From the NCBI RefSeq assembly GCF_000373585.1, contig NZ_KB891929.1, forward strand, positions 1 through 64,000: a stretch of DNA of 64,000 bases, given 5' to 3'. The notes under the pieces were generated by a model. That model did not search any database, was not told where the DNA came from, and worked only from the letters and a program-made list of their open reading frames with translations. Positions 7,717-17,072 of this stretch are shown here, one piece after another. The translations under genes were made by a program, and so were the position numbers. Source of the DNA: Streptomyces sp. MspMP-M5. GTDB lineage: Bacteria; Actinomycetota; Actinomycetes; Streptomycetales; Streptomycetaceae. Positions within the stretch are counted from its first letter, which is position 1; each line of letters begins with the position of its first letter.

Positions 7717-10566
7717 TCACTGCGCCGGTGTCACCGTCAGCTCGGTGATCCCGGGGCGCGGGGCGGGCTTGCCGCCGGGTGCGGGGCGGTGGTCGCCGTG
7801 GACGACGACGCGGACGTAGCGGGCGCTGCTGCGGCCCGCGGCGCCGGTGCCCGTGCCGGTCCAGTGGCGGCCGTCGCGCGAGACCTGGACGGTGTAGGAC
7901 GTCGGGCGGGTGGCGGTCCAGTGGGGGGTGATGCGGCCGACGGTGACGGTGCGGCCGAGGTCGACGGTGAGGGTGCCGTCGGCGGCGGCCGGGACCCAGG
8001 CGGTGGTGGTGTTGCCGTCGACGGCGGCGCCGGCGTACATGCCGGGTTCCTCGGAGGTGGCGGTGGCGGTGGTGCACCGGGCGGCGTCGGTGGTGGCGGC
8101 GAGGTCGGGCCGGCGGGTCTTGAGGACGGCGGGGACGCCGCGGCTGACGAGCTTGTCGCCCTCGGGGGTGGCGAGCGGCAGGGCGGGGCCGGAGGTGAGG
8201 CGGACCGTGGTCTGGTGGGCGCCGAGGGCGACGTCGAAGGTGCGGCCCTGCCAGTGCAGTCCGCGCAGGGTGACGCCGGCGGCGAGCTGCGGCGGCAGCA
8301 TCGGGTCCAGGCGCACCCGGTCCTCGGTCATCCGCAGGCCGGTCAGGCCGTTGGTGAAGACCTGGAGGAAGCCGCCCTTGCCGGTGAGGAAGTCCTGTGC
8401 GGGGCGGCCGGCGTGCGGGTCGTCGGCGCCGGCCTTGTCGCCGCGGGCCTCGGAGAACTCCGCGAACGGCCCGCGGACGAACGGCTTGATGGCGCGCTGG
8501 AGGTAGGTGTAGGTGGCGCAGCCGGGTTCGCCGAGGGCGGCGGCGTCGATGGCGTGCACCGAGTCGGTCATGGCCGGGCCGTCGGGGTCGGTGCGGGCGG
8601 CGTAGTAGTCGAGGGTGGCGGCGGCCTGCTGCCGGGTCATCGGCCACTGGAGCGGGTACATCAGCAGCACGGTGTCGGCCTGCTTGATGGTGGTGCCCTT
8701 GTAGCCGGCGTACTGCTCGAAGGTCTTGCGGTTGCCGTCGTAGGGGATGCGCAGCTTGTCGGCGACGGTCTTCCAGGCGGCGGGGGCGGGCCGGCCCAGG
8801 AGGGTGGCGGCGCGGGTGGCGGCGCGCAGGGCGGTGGCGGCGCCGGCGTTGGTGAAGACGGCGTCGTCGACGCCGTTGCTGTACTCGTCCGGGCCGGCGA
8901 CGTTCTTGATCGAGTAGCTGCCGTCGGGGTTGCGGGTGGCGCGGGAGGCCCAGAAGTCGGCGATGCCGGAAAGGACGGGCCAGCCGCGGGACTTGAGCCA
9001 GGCGGTGTCCTTGGTGGCGAGGTAGTACTGCCAGGCGGCCAGCGAGATGTCGCCCATGAGGTGGTTCTGGGTCTTGCAGTGCGGCGGGTCCCAGCTGTGG
9101 CACTCGGTCCACAGGTCGCCGGTGCCGCCGCTGGTCCAGGAGTAGAAGAGGCCCTGGTAGCCGAGGCGGCGGGCGTTGGCGCGGGCGGCGTCGCGGGTGC
9201 GGTAGCGGTAGTCGACGATGGACCGGGCGAGGTCGGGGTGGGTGGCGAGGAGTCCGGGGTACATCCAGGTCTCGGCGTCCCAGAAGATCTCGCCGGCGTA
9301 GTTGTCGCTGGTCAGGCCGGTGGGGCCGATGCTGTTGGCGCTGCCGGCGCGGGTCGCGGTCAGGAGTCCGTACTGGGCGGAGCGGATCCAGGACTGGAGC
9401 TCGGGCTGTCCGGCGACCTCGATGTCGCTGCGCCAGAGCTTCTGCCAGGCGGCGCGGTGGCGGGCGGTCAGGTCGGCCCAGCCGGCGTCGGCGGCGCGGC
9501 GGGAGGCGGTCTCGGCGGCGGTGCGGGGGCCGCGGGAGGTGAGCGCGGTGTCCACGCCGACGTACTTGGTGAGTTCGTAGGTGCGGCCGCGGTGGACCGG
9601 GAAGGTCAGGCGCTGGTGGGCGCTGAGCTGTTCGGCGGTGGTGGCGCCGGAGCCGGTGGCCTCGGCGGGCGGCTCGGGGCGGGGGCGGGCGTCGGGTATG
9701 CCGTGGCCGGCGCGCAGGGTGGAGGCGACGGCGCCCTCGGTGCCGGTGCCGTCGGTGCGGAAGCCGACGGAGACGGTGCCGGGGCGGGCGGTGCGGTCGC
9801 CGGGGGCCGGTGCGGTGGGGCTCATCCGGCGGGCACCGCGGCCGTCGAGGGTGTCGGTGACGGTCGTCCGGCCGCTCCAGTGCGGGGTCATTCGCAGGCG
9901 GACCGCGGCGGTGTGCGCGTCGGCGCGGTCGGCGAGCACGTCGTAGACCAGGTCGGTGGCCCGGCCGTCGGCGGCGGTCCAGGTCAGCGAGGTGCGGACG
10001 AAGCCGCAGCGGAGGGAGAGGGTCTGGCGGTAGTGGCTGATGCGGCCGGGTGCGGTGGCCGAGGAGAAGGTCTCGGGGTGCGGGCCGCCGGTGGTGACGT
10101 CGAGGGTGGTCCAGGTGGGCAGGGCGGCTATCGCCTGGCGTCTCTGGAGGTCGGCGGGGCCCTTGGCGTAGAGGCCGGAGACGAAGGACCCGTCGTACTC
10201 GGGGGTCTTCAGGGGCCAGCCGGTGGTGCCGCCGGGGGCGGCGTAGCCCATGCCGTTGGGCGGGACCCGCTGGCCGAGGTAGCCGTTGCCGACGTAGGCG
10301 TGGTGGCTGTCCTTGGGGTCGATGGCGGTGGCGGTGGCGGCCCAGCCGTCGGCGGTGCAGGAGGCGGGCGGGGCGGGGTCCGGTGCGGCGGTCCCGGCGG
10401 TGGCGGCGGTCGCCGGGGCGAGGGCCGCGACGAGGGTGCCGGCTATCAGGGCGGCGAGTGTCCCGCGTCGCCTGCGGGTTGCCCGTGGCGGGGCGGTCGG
10501 CGGCTCCGGGTGCGCCGTGTCGTCGTTTCGCGCGCCCTGGGGCGCCGTCGGTTCCGTGTGGTCCAT
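7717..10566 (-). CDS. Secreted glycoside hydrolase family 65 protein with C-terminal discoidin domain
   Basis: Protein of 949 aa. The ATG at 10566 has GGACGGAG upstream. The N-terminus has an unusually long polar stretch before an RRRRG and a hydrophobic segment, so it may be a Tat-like signal. The (alpha/alpha)6 GH65 domain includes GEIFWDAETWMYP and GPDEYSNGVDD near residue 558, where the family places its catalytic Glu. Relatives are acid trehalases and alpha-1,2-glucosidases of the ATHL1/PGGHG type. The last ~140 residues resemble an F5/8 type C (discoidin) carbohydrate-binding fold (DGNTTTAWVPA, VSRDGRHW). Likely an exported alpha-glucoside hydrolase or phosphorylase-fold enzyme; substrate uncertain. 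It is divergent from the TetR-controlled ABC/YhgE operon. Confidence 0.88.
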   Translation of the reverse strand: MDHTEPTAPQGARNDDTAHPEPPTAPPRATRRRRGTLAALIAGTLVAALAPATAATAGTAAPDPAPPASCTADGWAATATAIDPKDSHHAYVGNGYLGQRVPPNGMGYAAPGGTTGWPLKTPEYDGSFVSGLYAKGPADLQRRQAIAALPTWTTLDVTTGGPHPETFSSATAPGRISHYRQTLSLRCGFVRTSLTWTAADGRATDLVYDVLADRADAHTAAVRLRMTPHWSGRTTVTDTLDGRGARRMSPTAPAPGDRTARPGTVSVGFRTDGTGTEGAVASTLRAGHGIPDARPRPEPPAEATGSGATTAEQLSAHQRLTFPVHRGRTYELTKYVGVDTALTSRGPRTAAETASRRAADAGWADLTARHRAAWQKLWRSDIEVAGQPELQSWIRSAQYGLLTATRAGSANSIGPTGLTSDNYAGEIFWDAETWMYPGLLATHPDLARSIVDYRYRTRDAARANARRLGYQGLFYSWTSGGTGDLWTECHSWDPPHCKTQNHLMGDISLAAWQYYLATKDTAWLKSRGWPVLSGIADFWASRATRNPDGSYSIKNVAGPDEYSNGVDDAVFTNAGAATALRAATRAATLLGRPAPAAWKTVADKLRIPYDGNRKTFEQYAGYKGTTIKQADTVLLMYPLQWPMTRQQAAATLDYYAARTDPDGPAMTDSVHAIDAAALGEPGCATYTYLQRAIKPFVRGPFAEFSEARGDKAGADDPHAGRPAQDFLTGKGGFLQVFTNGLTGLRMTEDRVRLDPMLPPQLAAGVTLRGLHWQGRTFDVALGAHQTTVRLTSGPALPLATPEGDKLVSRGVPAVLKTRRPDLAATTDAARCTTATATSEEPGMYAGAAVDGNTTTAWVPAAADGTLTVDLGRTVTVGRITPHWTATRPTSYTVQVSRDGRHWTGTGTGAAGRSSARYVRVVVHGDHRPAPGGKPAPRPGITELTVTPAQ

Positions 10567-10769
10567 GCTGCTCCGTCCCTGCGGCCGGTACGCACCCCGA
10601 GGCACGGACCCAGCCTCGGCTCTGCCCAACGTCAGCGCACCCTACGAGCCGCCGGTGACGGCGGTCACCGTTAAATGCACGATCCATCGATTTCCGGCCG
10701 CGACCGATGCTTTCCGGCCCCGTGCGCGGTCCCGGATTGGTCAATGCGGCCCGCGTACGGCACACTTTT

Positions 10770-10787
10770 AGACTGACCAGTCAGATC
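10770..10787. promoter_or_regulatory. Probable TetR operator of the ABC/YhgE operon
   Basis: CTGACCAGTCAG at 10773-10784 is an inverted repeat (CTGA/TCAG) inside GACTGACCAGTCAGATC. It lies just before the AGGAGGGG ribosome site of the first operon gene. The sequence is typical of operators for TetR-type repressors of efflux genes, and the operon encodes its own TetR, so autoregulation is inferred. Confidence 0.6.
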
Positions 10788-10800
10788 AAAAGGAGGGGTT

Positions 10801-11568
10801 GTGGAGACCACCCGCCAGGGGGCGGCCGTCAACGCCCGGGGAATAGGAGTGAAGGGCCCACGCGGGTGGGCCTTTCGAGGCGTCGACATCACCGCCGACC
10901 CGGGGTCGCTGATCGCGGTGCAGGGTCCGTCGGGCTCCGGCCGTACCTGCCTGCTGCTCGCGCTCACCGGACGGATGCGGATCGCCGAGGGCCAGGCCAC
11001 GGTCGCCGGCTTCCCGCTGCCCAAGCGCATGGGGACGGTCCGCGGCCGTACCGCGATCGCGCACGTGCCCGGCATCGCCGACCTCGAACCCGCCCTCACC
11101 GTCGCCGAACACCTCCGGGAACAGGCCCTCTTGGGCCACCGGGGCGCCGCGCTCCTCTTCGGGCGCCGCCGCAAGGAGGCCGCCAAGGCGCTGGTCGACG
11201 CCGCGCTGGCGGCCGCCGGACTCGACCCGGAGACCCTGCCGAAGGGCCTGCGGACCTGCGTCCGCGACCTGGAACGGCTGGAGGCGCTGCGGCTGTCGGT
11301 GGCGCTCGCGGTGATGCACCGCCCGCACCTGCTGGCCGTCGACGACCTCGACCTCAAGCTCTCCTCCGACGAGCGCGCCGCCGCCTGGCAGATGCTGCGG
11401 GACCTGGCGCTGGGCGGCACCACCGTGGTCGCGGTCGCCTCCGACGCCCCGGCGGACGCCCTGCGCGTCTCCACCGCCGCGGCAGCCCCGACCACCCCCG
11501 ACACCCACCGGCCCGACACCCACGAGGAGGAAGCGGCGCATGCGTTCGCCGAGACTGGCCGCGCTTGA
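10801..11568 (+). CDS. Degenerate ABC-type ATP-binding protein
   Basis: Protein of 255 aa. The GTG at 10801 sits 5 nt after AGGAGGGG. It has the outline of an ABC ATPase domain, but key residues are altered. Walker A is GPSGSGRT (residues 42-49), with Arg at 48 in place of Lys. No LSGGQ signature is visible where VRDLERLEALR stands. Walker B is LLAVDDLD, with Asp instead of the catalytic Glu. It overlaps the next gene by 29 nt, so the two are translationally coupled, and it probably partners the YhgE-like membrane protein. Whether it hydrolyses ATP is doubtful from sequence. Preceded by the TetR operator. Confidence 0.82.
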   Translation: METTRQGAAVNARGIGVKGPRGWAFRGVDITADPGSLIAVQGPSGSGRTCLLLALTGRMRIAEGQATVAGFPLPKRMGTVRGRTAIAHVPGIADLEPALTVAEHLREQALLGHRGAALLFGRRRKEAAKALVDAALAAAGLDPETLPKGLRTCVRDLERLEALRLSVALAVMHRPHLLAVDDLDLKLSSDERAAAWQMLRDLALGGTTVVAVASDAPADALRVSTAAAAPTTPDTHRPDTHEEEAAHAFAETGRA

Positions 11569-13783
11569 GCTGCGGCGGTTCGGCCGGGGCAAACTCCCCC
11601 GGCTGGGCCTGGTCGCCCTGATGCTCATCCCGCTGCTGTACGGAGCGCTCTACCTCTGCTCCTTCTGGGACCCCTACAGCCGCCTGGACAAGATCCCGGT
11701 CGCGCTCGTCAACGAGGACCAGGGCGCCACCGCCGACGGCAAGAAGCTGACCGCCGGCGCCGACCTGGCCCGCAACGTCAAGGACAGCAAGACCTTCGAC
11801 TGGGAGCAGGTCAGCGCCGCCGAGGCCGCCAAGGGCCTGGAGAAGGGCGACTACTACCTCTCGCTGACGGTCCCCAAGGACTTCAGCGAGCGGATCGCCT
11901 CCAGCGGCGGCGACGACCCGCAGACCGGCGCCCTTCAGGTCCGCACCAACGACGCCAACAACTACATCGTCGGCTCGATCTCCAAGACGGTGTTCTCCGA
12001 GATCCGCGCCAAGACCTCGGCGAAGTCCAGCCGGGCCTTCCTCGACAAGATCTTCGTGTCGTTCTCGGACCTGCACGACGAGACCGCCAAGGCCGCCGAC
12101 GGCGCCGGTAAGGTCAACGACGGGCTGGGCACCGCCAAGGAGAAGACCGGCGAACTGGCCGACGGGCTGGGCAAGTTGAACGACGGGGCGGGGAAGCTGG
12201 ACAAGGGGGCCGGGGACCTCAGCAACGGCCTCGGCACGCTCGGCAAGGGCGCCGGGGACCTCAACAACGGCCTCGGCACGCTGCAGAACGGCGTCTCGCA
12301 GGCCGCCGCCAAGTCCAAGGAGCTCAGCCAGGGCGCGAGCCAGGTCGCGAACGGCACCCAGCAACTCGTCGACCAGATCGGCGGCCTCGCCAAGAAGGAC
12401 CTGCCCTACCTCAAGCAGCACGGCAAGGAGATCGCCGACGGCGCACGGTTCGTCGTCAAGGTGACCGAGGACGTGGACGACTTCCTGTCCAAGCTCCCCG
12501 CGAACTCGTCCAAGGCCGCCGCCCAGGCGCGCAAGAACGCCGACGACGCCCAGGCGCTGTACGAGGCGCGGTGCACCGGCGGGAACACCGACGCCGACTG
12601 CGCGCGCCTGAAGGGGATCGCGGTCGGTACCGCCGACGGGGCCGACCTGGCGAAGAAGGTCGACAACGCCATCGCCCAGGCGGACTTCGGCCAGCTGCGC
12701 GCCAAGCTGCGCGAGGTGCAGCAGGGTGCCCAGATGGTCGCCGACCAGGTGCCCGACATCGTGAAGAACGCCGACGGTCAGCTCGCCCAGCTCAACAAGC
12801 TCAATGCCGGTGCGCACCAGGTCGCCCAGGGCGCCGGGCAGTTCGCCGGCGGTCTCGGTGCCCTCACCGACGGTGCCGGCCGGCTCCAGAACGGCGCCGG
12901 CGACCTTCAGAACGGCGCGGGCCGGCTGCAGAACGGTGCCGGTGACCTCGCCAACGGCGCGGGCCAGCTGCACGACGGCCTCGGCACCGCCCACGACGGC
13001 GCCGAGAAGCTCAGTGGCGGGCTCTACAAGCTCAAGGACGGCGCCAACCAGCTGGCCACCGGGCTGCACAGCGGTGTCGCCAAGATCCCGGACTACGACA
13101 AGAAGGACCGGGACACCCGCACCGACGTGATGTCCGACCCGGTCAAGCTGGCCGCCAAGTCGATGCACAAGGCGCCCAACTACGGCACCGGCCTCGCCCC
13201 GTACTTCATCCCGCTCTCCCTCTGGGTCGGCGCGATGGTCGCGTACATGCTGCTGGCGCCGCTCGGCAAGCGGGCGCTGGCCGCGGGCGCGCCCGGCTGG
13301 CGGATCGCGCTCGGCTCCTGGCTGCCGGCGTTCGCCATCGGCGTCGTCCAGGTGCTGGCCCTGATGGCCGTGCTGCACTGGGCACTTGGACTGGAGATGG
13401 AGCGCGCGGGTGCCACGATCGGGTTCCTGATGCTGGGTACCGCCTGCTTCACCGCCCTCATCCAGCTGCTGAGCGCCTTCTTCGGGCCGGCCGGCCGGGT
13501 GCTGACGCTGGTCGTCCTGATGCTCCAGCTGACGTCGGCGGGCGGCACCTACCCGGTGCAGACCAGCCCGGGGTTCTTCTCCTGGATCCACCCCTTCCTG
13601 CCGATGAGTTACGTCGTCGACGGCCTGCGCCGGCTGATCACCGGCGGCGACCTGGACATCGTCTGGCAGGGCAGCATCGTCCTCGCCGCGTTCACGGTGG
13701 GCGCGCTGGCCCTCACCGCCCTCGCGGCCCGCAGCCGCCAGGTCGTGCGGATGAAGGACCTGCACCCGGAGCTCAGCCTGTGA
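11540..13783 (+). CDS. YhgE/Pip-type membrane protein, ABC-2 permease-like
   Basis: Protein of 747 aa. The ATG at 11540 follows GAGGAGGAAG and starts inside the upstream ATPase gene. One N-terminal membrane segment (residues ~20-42) is followed by the family motif ALVNEDQGA. A very long external region comes next, then a C-terminal block of about five to six membrane helices (residues ~550-735), the ABC-2/YhgE layout. The external region has two heptad-like repeat blocks near residues 190-255 and 443-515, with units such as NGAGRLQ and NGAGDLQ, suggesting a coiled coil. Known relatives include phage-infection protein and ESX-3-like or SbmA-like accessory proteins, with roles in envelope export poorly defined. 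Probably pairs with the degenerate ATPase. Confidence 0.88.
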   Translation: MRSPRLAALELRRFGRGKLPRLGLVALMLIPLLYGALYLCSFWDPYSRLDKIPVALVNEDQGATADGKKLTAGADLARNVKDSKTFDWEQVSAAEAAKGLEKGDYYLSLTVPKDFSERIASSGGDDPQTGALQVRTNDANNYIVGSISKTVFSEIRAKTSAKSSRAFLDKIFVSFSDLHDETAKAADGAGKVNDGLGTAKEKTGELADGLGKLNDGAGKLDKGAGDLSNGLGTLGKGAGDLNNGLGTLQNGVSQAAAKSKELSQGASQVANGTQQLVDQIGGLAKKDLPYLKQHGKEIADGARFVVKVTEDVDDFLSKLPANSSKAAAQARKNADDAQALYEARCTGGNTDADCARLKGIAVGTADGADLAKKVDNAIAQADFGQLRAKLREVQQGAQMVADQVPDIVKNADGQLAQLNKLNAGAHQVAQGAGQFAGGLGALTDGAGRLQNGAGDLQNGAGRLQNGAGDLANGAGQLHDGLGTAHDGAEKLSGGLYKLKDGANQLATGLHSGVAKIPDYDKKDRDTRTDVMSDPVKLAAKSMHKAPNYGTGLAPYFIPLSLWVGAMVAYMLLAPLGKRALAAGAPGWRIALGSWLPAFAIGVVQVLALMAVLHWALGLEMERAGATIGFLMLGTACFTALIQLLSAFFGPAGRVLTLVVLMLQLTSAGGTYPVQTSPGFFSWIHPFLPMSYVVDGLRRLITGGDLDIVWQGSIVLAAFTVGALALTALAARSRQVVRMKDLHPELSL

Positions 13784-14418
13784 GCACCCGCTCCGGCAAC
13801 GGGGGCGGCGTCATCTCCGGCGCCGCCCCCCGCCGCACGCCGACCCGCCGCCGGCTCTTCGACGCCGCCGTCACGCTCATCGCCGAACAGGGCTTCTCGG
13901 CCACCACGGTCGAGGAGATCGCCGAGCGCGCGGGCGTCGCCAAGGGCACCGTCTACTACAACTTCAGCAGCAAGAACGTCCTCTACGAGGAGCTGCTGCG
14001 GGACGGCGTCGATCTGCTCGCCGGCTCGCTGCGCACCGCCGCCGACGACACCGTGGCCCGCGGCGGCAGCCGGGTCGACGCCCTCGACGCGATGATCCGC
14101 GCCGGCCTGGACTTCATCGCCGGCTCCCCCGCCCTCACCCAGCTCTACGTCGCCGAGCTGTGGCGCACCAACCGCACCTGGCGCGCCACCCTCACCTCCG
14201 TCCGGGGCCGCGCCCTGGCGGTCGTGGAGTCGGTGCTGCGGGACGCGGTGCGCGCCGGGGAGCTGAGCGACGAACTCGATGTGCCGCTCACCGCCTCAGC
14301 GCTGCTGGGGATGGTGCTGGTCGCCGCGCTGGACTGGCAGTCGTTCCAGCCCCAGCGGTCGGTCGAGGAGGTGCACGCCGCCCTGTCCCAACTGGTGCAG
14401 GGGCGCGTGGGGGCGTGA
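13780..14418 (+). CDS. TetR/AcrR family repressor of the ABC/YhgE operon
   Basis: Protein of 212 aa. GTG start overlaps the YhgE stop codon by 4 nt (GTGA). The N-terminal HTH at residues ~24-70 shows the classic pattern VEEIAERAGVAKGTVYYNF, which binds DNA as a dimer. The C-terminal half is an all-helical ligand domain without recognisable specificity. Third gene of the operon and the natural candidate to bind the CTGACCAGTCAG site at 10773-10784, probably derepressing when a membrane-active compound binds. A strong hairpin follows. Confidence 0.92.
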   Translation: MSTRSGNGGGVISGAAPRRTPTRRRLFDAAVTLIAEQGFSATTVEEIAERAGVAKGTVYYNFSSKNVLYEELLRDGVDLLAGSLRTAADDTVARGGSRVDALDAMIRAGLDFIAGSPALTQLYVAELWRTNRTWRATLTSVRGRALAVVESVLRDAVRAGELSDELDVPLTASALLGMVLVAALDWQSFQPQRSVEEVHAALSQLVQGRVGA

Positions 14419-14446
14419 GCGGCGGGTCGTGACCCGTACGTGAAGA

Positions 14447-14479
14447 GACCGCCGGTGGGCCAGGGGCCCGCCGGCGGTC
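14447..14479. terminator. 15-bp hairpin between convergent tetR and speB
   Basis: GACCGCCGGTGGGCC (14447-14461) pairs with 14465-14479, with one G-U wobble and an AGG loop. It lies between the TetR stop and the agmatinase stop and probably works in both directions. Confidence 0.78.
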
Positions 14480-14495
14480 GTGCTGTGCGCGGGGG

Positions 14496-15467
14496 TCAGC
14501 CCCGGGCGTCCGCGATCTGCCGGGACATGATCGTGGTCAGCTCGTAGGCGGTGTGCGAGGCGGCCACGGCGGTGATCTCGGCGTGGTCGTAGGCGGGGGC
14601 GACCTCCACGACGTCCGCGGACACCAGGTTGCAGGACGCCAGCCCGCGCAGGATCTCCAGCAGCTCGCGGGAGGTCATGCCGCCGGCCTCGGGGGTGCCG
14701 GTGCCGGGGGCGTGCGCCGGGTCCAGGCAGTCGATGTCGATGGAGATGTACAGCGGCCGGTCGCCGATGCGCTGCCGCAGCTGGTCGGCGACCTCGTCGG
14801 CGCCGCGGCGGTAGACGTCGGCGGAGGTGACGATGCCGAAGCCCATCTTCTCGTCGTCGGTGAGGTCCTGCTTGCCGTAGAGCGGGCCGCGGGTGCCGAC
14901 GTGGGAGAGGGCGGAGGTGTCGAGGATGCCCTCCTCGACGGCGCGGCGGAACGGGGTGCCGTGGGTGTACTCGGCGCCGAAGTAGGTGTCCCAGGTGTCG
15001 AGGTGCGCGTCGAAGTGCAGCAGCGCCACCGGGCCGTGCTTCTTCGCGACCGAGCGGAGCAGCGGCAGGGCGATGGTGTGGTCGCCGCCGAGCGTCATCA
15101 TGCGGGCGCCGGTGCCGAGGATGTCGTCCGCGGCGGCCTCGATGGTCTCCACGGCCTCGTTGATGTCGAACGGGTTGACCGCGATGTCCCCGGCGTCGGC
15201 GACCTGCGCCAGCGCGAACGGCGAGGCGTCCTGCGCCGGGTTGTAGGGCCGCAGCAGCCGCGACGCCTCACGGATCGCGTTGCCGCCGAAGCGGGCGCCC
15301 GGGCGGTAGGAGACGCCGGTGTCGAAGGGGACACCGACGACGGCGACATCGGTCCGGCCGCCGACCTCGTCGAGGCGGGGCAGCCGGGCGAAGGTCGCGG
15401 GCCCGGCGTAGCGCGGAATGCGGGAGGAGTCGACGGGGCCCACGGGCCCGTGCGATGCGGTGGTCAT
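14496..15467 (-). CDS. speB: Agmatinase (ureohydrolase family)
   Basis: Protein of 323 aa. It would hydrolyse agmatine to putrescine and urea with two Mn ions, in the cytoplasm. The metal-ligand motifs of the arginase/agmatinase family are all visible: GGDHTIALP, DAHLDTWD and SIDIDCLDPAHAPGTGTPE. The start at 15467 gives MTTASHGPVGPVDSSRIPRY, matching the usual length. An in-frame ATG at 15509 would add 14 residues. Neither has a clear ribosome site, so leaderless initiation is possible. Guanidinobutyrase or a related ureohydrolase activity cannot be excluded. It is divergent from the phosphatase-like gene. Confidence 0.88.
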   Translation of the reverse strand: MTTASHGPVGPVDSSRIPRYAGPATFARLPRLDEVGGRTDVAVVGVPFDTGVSYRPGARFGGNAIREASRLLRPYNPAQDASPFALAQVADAGDIAVNPFDINEAVETIEAAADDILGTGARMMTLGGDHTIALPLLRSVAKKHGPVALLHFDAHLDTWDTYFGAEYTHGTPFRRAVEEGILDTSALSHVGTRGPLYGKQDLTDDEKMGFGIVTSADVYRRGADEVADQLRQRIGDRPLYISIDIDCLDPAHAPGTGTPEAGGMTSRELLEILRGLASCNLVSADVVEVAPAYDHAEITAVAASHTAYELTTIMSRQIADARG

Positions 15468-15667
15468 GGCGCGAGCGTAGGCACCGGCCCCCCACCGGCA
15501 CATGGACATTTGCGACCCCCGCCAGATGTCCGTTCGACATTCTGTCCACCCATGCGCCGCCGCTCCCCTTCGCGGCGCCGCACCCCGCTGTGCCGCCCCC
15601 GTTGTCCGTCGGTGTCCGGGCCGTGGAACGCCCCGCCCCCGGAGATCCCTACGGGCACAATGTCGCT

Positions 15668-16459
15668 ATGCCGATAGCCGCTGCGGCCCCCTCGCGTGCC
15701 GAACTCATCGACCATCTCGTCCGGACCCGGATCGCGGGGGCCGTCGCCACGCCCCGCGAGAACAACCTCCTGCACTACCGCCGGCTCGCGAACGGCGACC
15801 GGCACTACTGGTTCGGCCTGGATCTGGGCGACCGCTGGACGGACGAGCAGGACGTGCTGGCCGTGATGGCGGAGCGCTGCGGCGTCAACGACGACCCGGA
15901 CCACCGGCAGGGGCAGGACACCATCGACCCGGAGCTGACGGTGGACGCGCTGGAGCGCGCCGCCGCGGTGCTGCGCAAGGCCGCCGCCGACCGCCAGCGC
16001 GTGCTGTTCGCCACCGGCCACCCGGGCGGCCTGCTGGACGTCCACCGCGCCACCGCCCAGGCCCTGCGCGAGCGCGACTGCGAGATCGTGGTCGTCCCCG
16101 ACGGGCTGCAGGCCGACGACGGGATGGTCTTCCAGTTCGGCGACGTGGCGATGCTGGAGCGCGGGGCGACGCTGTGGCACACCCACTCCCCGGCGCCGAT
16201 GGCCGCGGTCCTGGACGGCCTGGAGCGCGCCGGCCGCCCGCTGCCGGACCTCGTCATGGCCGACCACGGCTGGGCCGGCTGCGCGGGCCGGCGCGGCATC
16301 CCCACGATCGGCTTCGCCGACTGCAACGACCCGGCCCTCTTCCTCGCCGAGTCCGAGGGCACCGTCCAGGTCACCGTCCCCCTCGACGACCACGTCCTGA
16401 GCCCCCGCCACTACGATCCGTTGACCGCTTACCTACTGGCCGCGGCAAGGCTCGGCTGA
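15668..16459 (+). CDS. Conserved actinobacterial phosphatase-like protein
   Basis: Protein of 263 aa with ATG at 15668. An extended ORF begins 213 nt upstream inside the speB promoter region, and I reject that start. I recognise the family as a conserved Streptomyces protein often labelled phosphatase, but no standard phosphatase motif stands out. Visible features are a central Rossmann-like stretch (VLFATGHPGGLLDVHR), a conserved acidic/His stretch (MADHGWAGCAGRRGIPTIGFADCNDPA) split across two short motifs, and HTHSPAP. It may act on a phosphorylated small molecule. The function is not proven by sequence. Convergent with the GNAT gene 56 nt away. Confidence 0.7.
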   Translation: MPIAAAAPSRAELIDHLVRTRIAGAVATPRENNLLHYRRLANGDRHYWFGLDLGDRWTDEQDVLAVMAERCGVNDDPDHRQGQDTIDPELTVDALERAAAVLRKAAADRQRVLFATGHPGGLLDVHRATAQALRERDCEIVVVPDGLQADDGMVFQFGDVAMLERGATLWHTHSPAPMAAVLDGLERAGRPLPDLVMADHGWAGCAGRRGIPTIGFADCNDPALFLAESEGTVQVTVPLDDHVLSPRHYDPLTAYLLAAARLG

Positions 16460-16514
16460 GGTATCACTGGACCGAAGCCCCTGGGCGGAGCGGCTCCCCT
16501 CGGTGGCGCCACGC

Positions 16515-17072
16515 TCAGCGCACCGTCCTGATCATCACCGTCAGGACCGGTGAGGCTGCTGAGGGCTGGCTCTGGCCGATGCCGTCGTATCCCCAGGCTT
16601 GGTAGAGGCGGTGCACCTTTCCGTCTCCGGCAGCAGGGTTGACCATGAGGGTGACGTACGGCTCGTCACATTCGGCGAGAAGGGCATCGTGGATGCGCCG
16701 AGCGGTGCCGGTACCGCGCCAGGGAATGCGCACACCGATTTCCTTCAGGGCCACGGCATGCCGGTCGGTGTATTCAGCCGACGGGGCGGGACTGACGCGC
16801 TTCCACCAACGGTCTTCGGAGTCAATGGTGTTGGCGTACGCATAGCCAATGGGATCGTCCTGATCGTAGGCGAGCACAGCTACCCAGCCGGGTTCCTTGG
16901 AGTGGCGGTCGAGTCGCTCGGCGAAGGCCGAGACGGCGTAGTGGGAAACGCACAAGAGATGGGCAGACATCGACTCGGACGACGATGCGCCGCTCGCGCC
17001 GTTCAACTCGCGGGGCGCGGCCCATACCGCTATGCGCTGCCCTTCCAGGAACCGTGGGCGTACTGGTCCCAC
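16515..17072 (-). CDS. GNAT family N-acetyltransferase
   Basis: Protein of 185 aa if it starts at 17072; an internal Met at 16970 would give 151 aa. The acetyl-CoA pyrophosphate-binding motif (KEIGVRIPWRGTGTARR, RxxGxG type) lies around residue 115-125, followed by RLYQAWGYDGIG, a typical GNAT C-terminus. Substrate unknown. With the long start it overlaps the upstream HTH/TPR regulator gene by 43 nt, so the pair is probably one transcript. Codon use here looks less GC-extreme than in the flanking metabolic genes, consistent with accessory DNA. Confidence 0.85.
   Translation of the reverse strand: MGPVRPRFLEGQRIAVWAAPRELNGASGASSSESMSAHLLCVSHYAVSAFAERLDRHSKEPGWVAVLAYDQDDPIGYAYANTIDSEDRWWKRVSPAPSAEYTDRHAVALKEIGVRIPWRGTGTARRIHDALLAECDEPYVTLMVNPAAGDGKVHRLYQAWGYDGIGQSQPSAASPVLTVMIRTVR

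Noticed and set aside
7789..10674. 961-codon frame antisense to the GH65 gene
   Set aside because: Low-complexity antisense shadow; the GH65/discoidin protein is clearly real.
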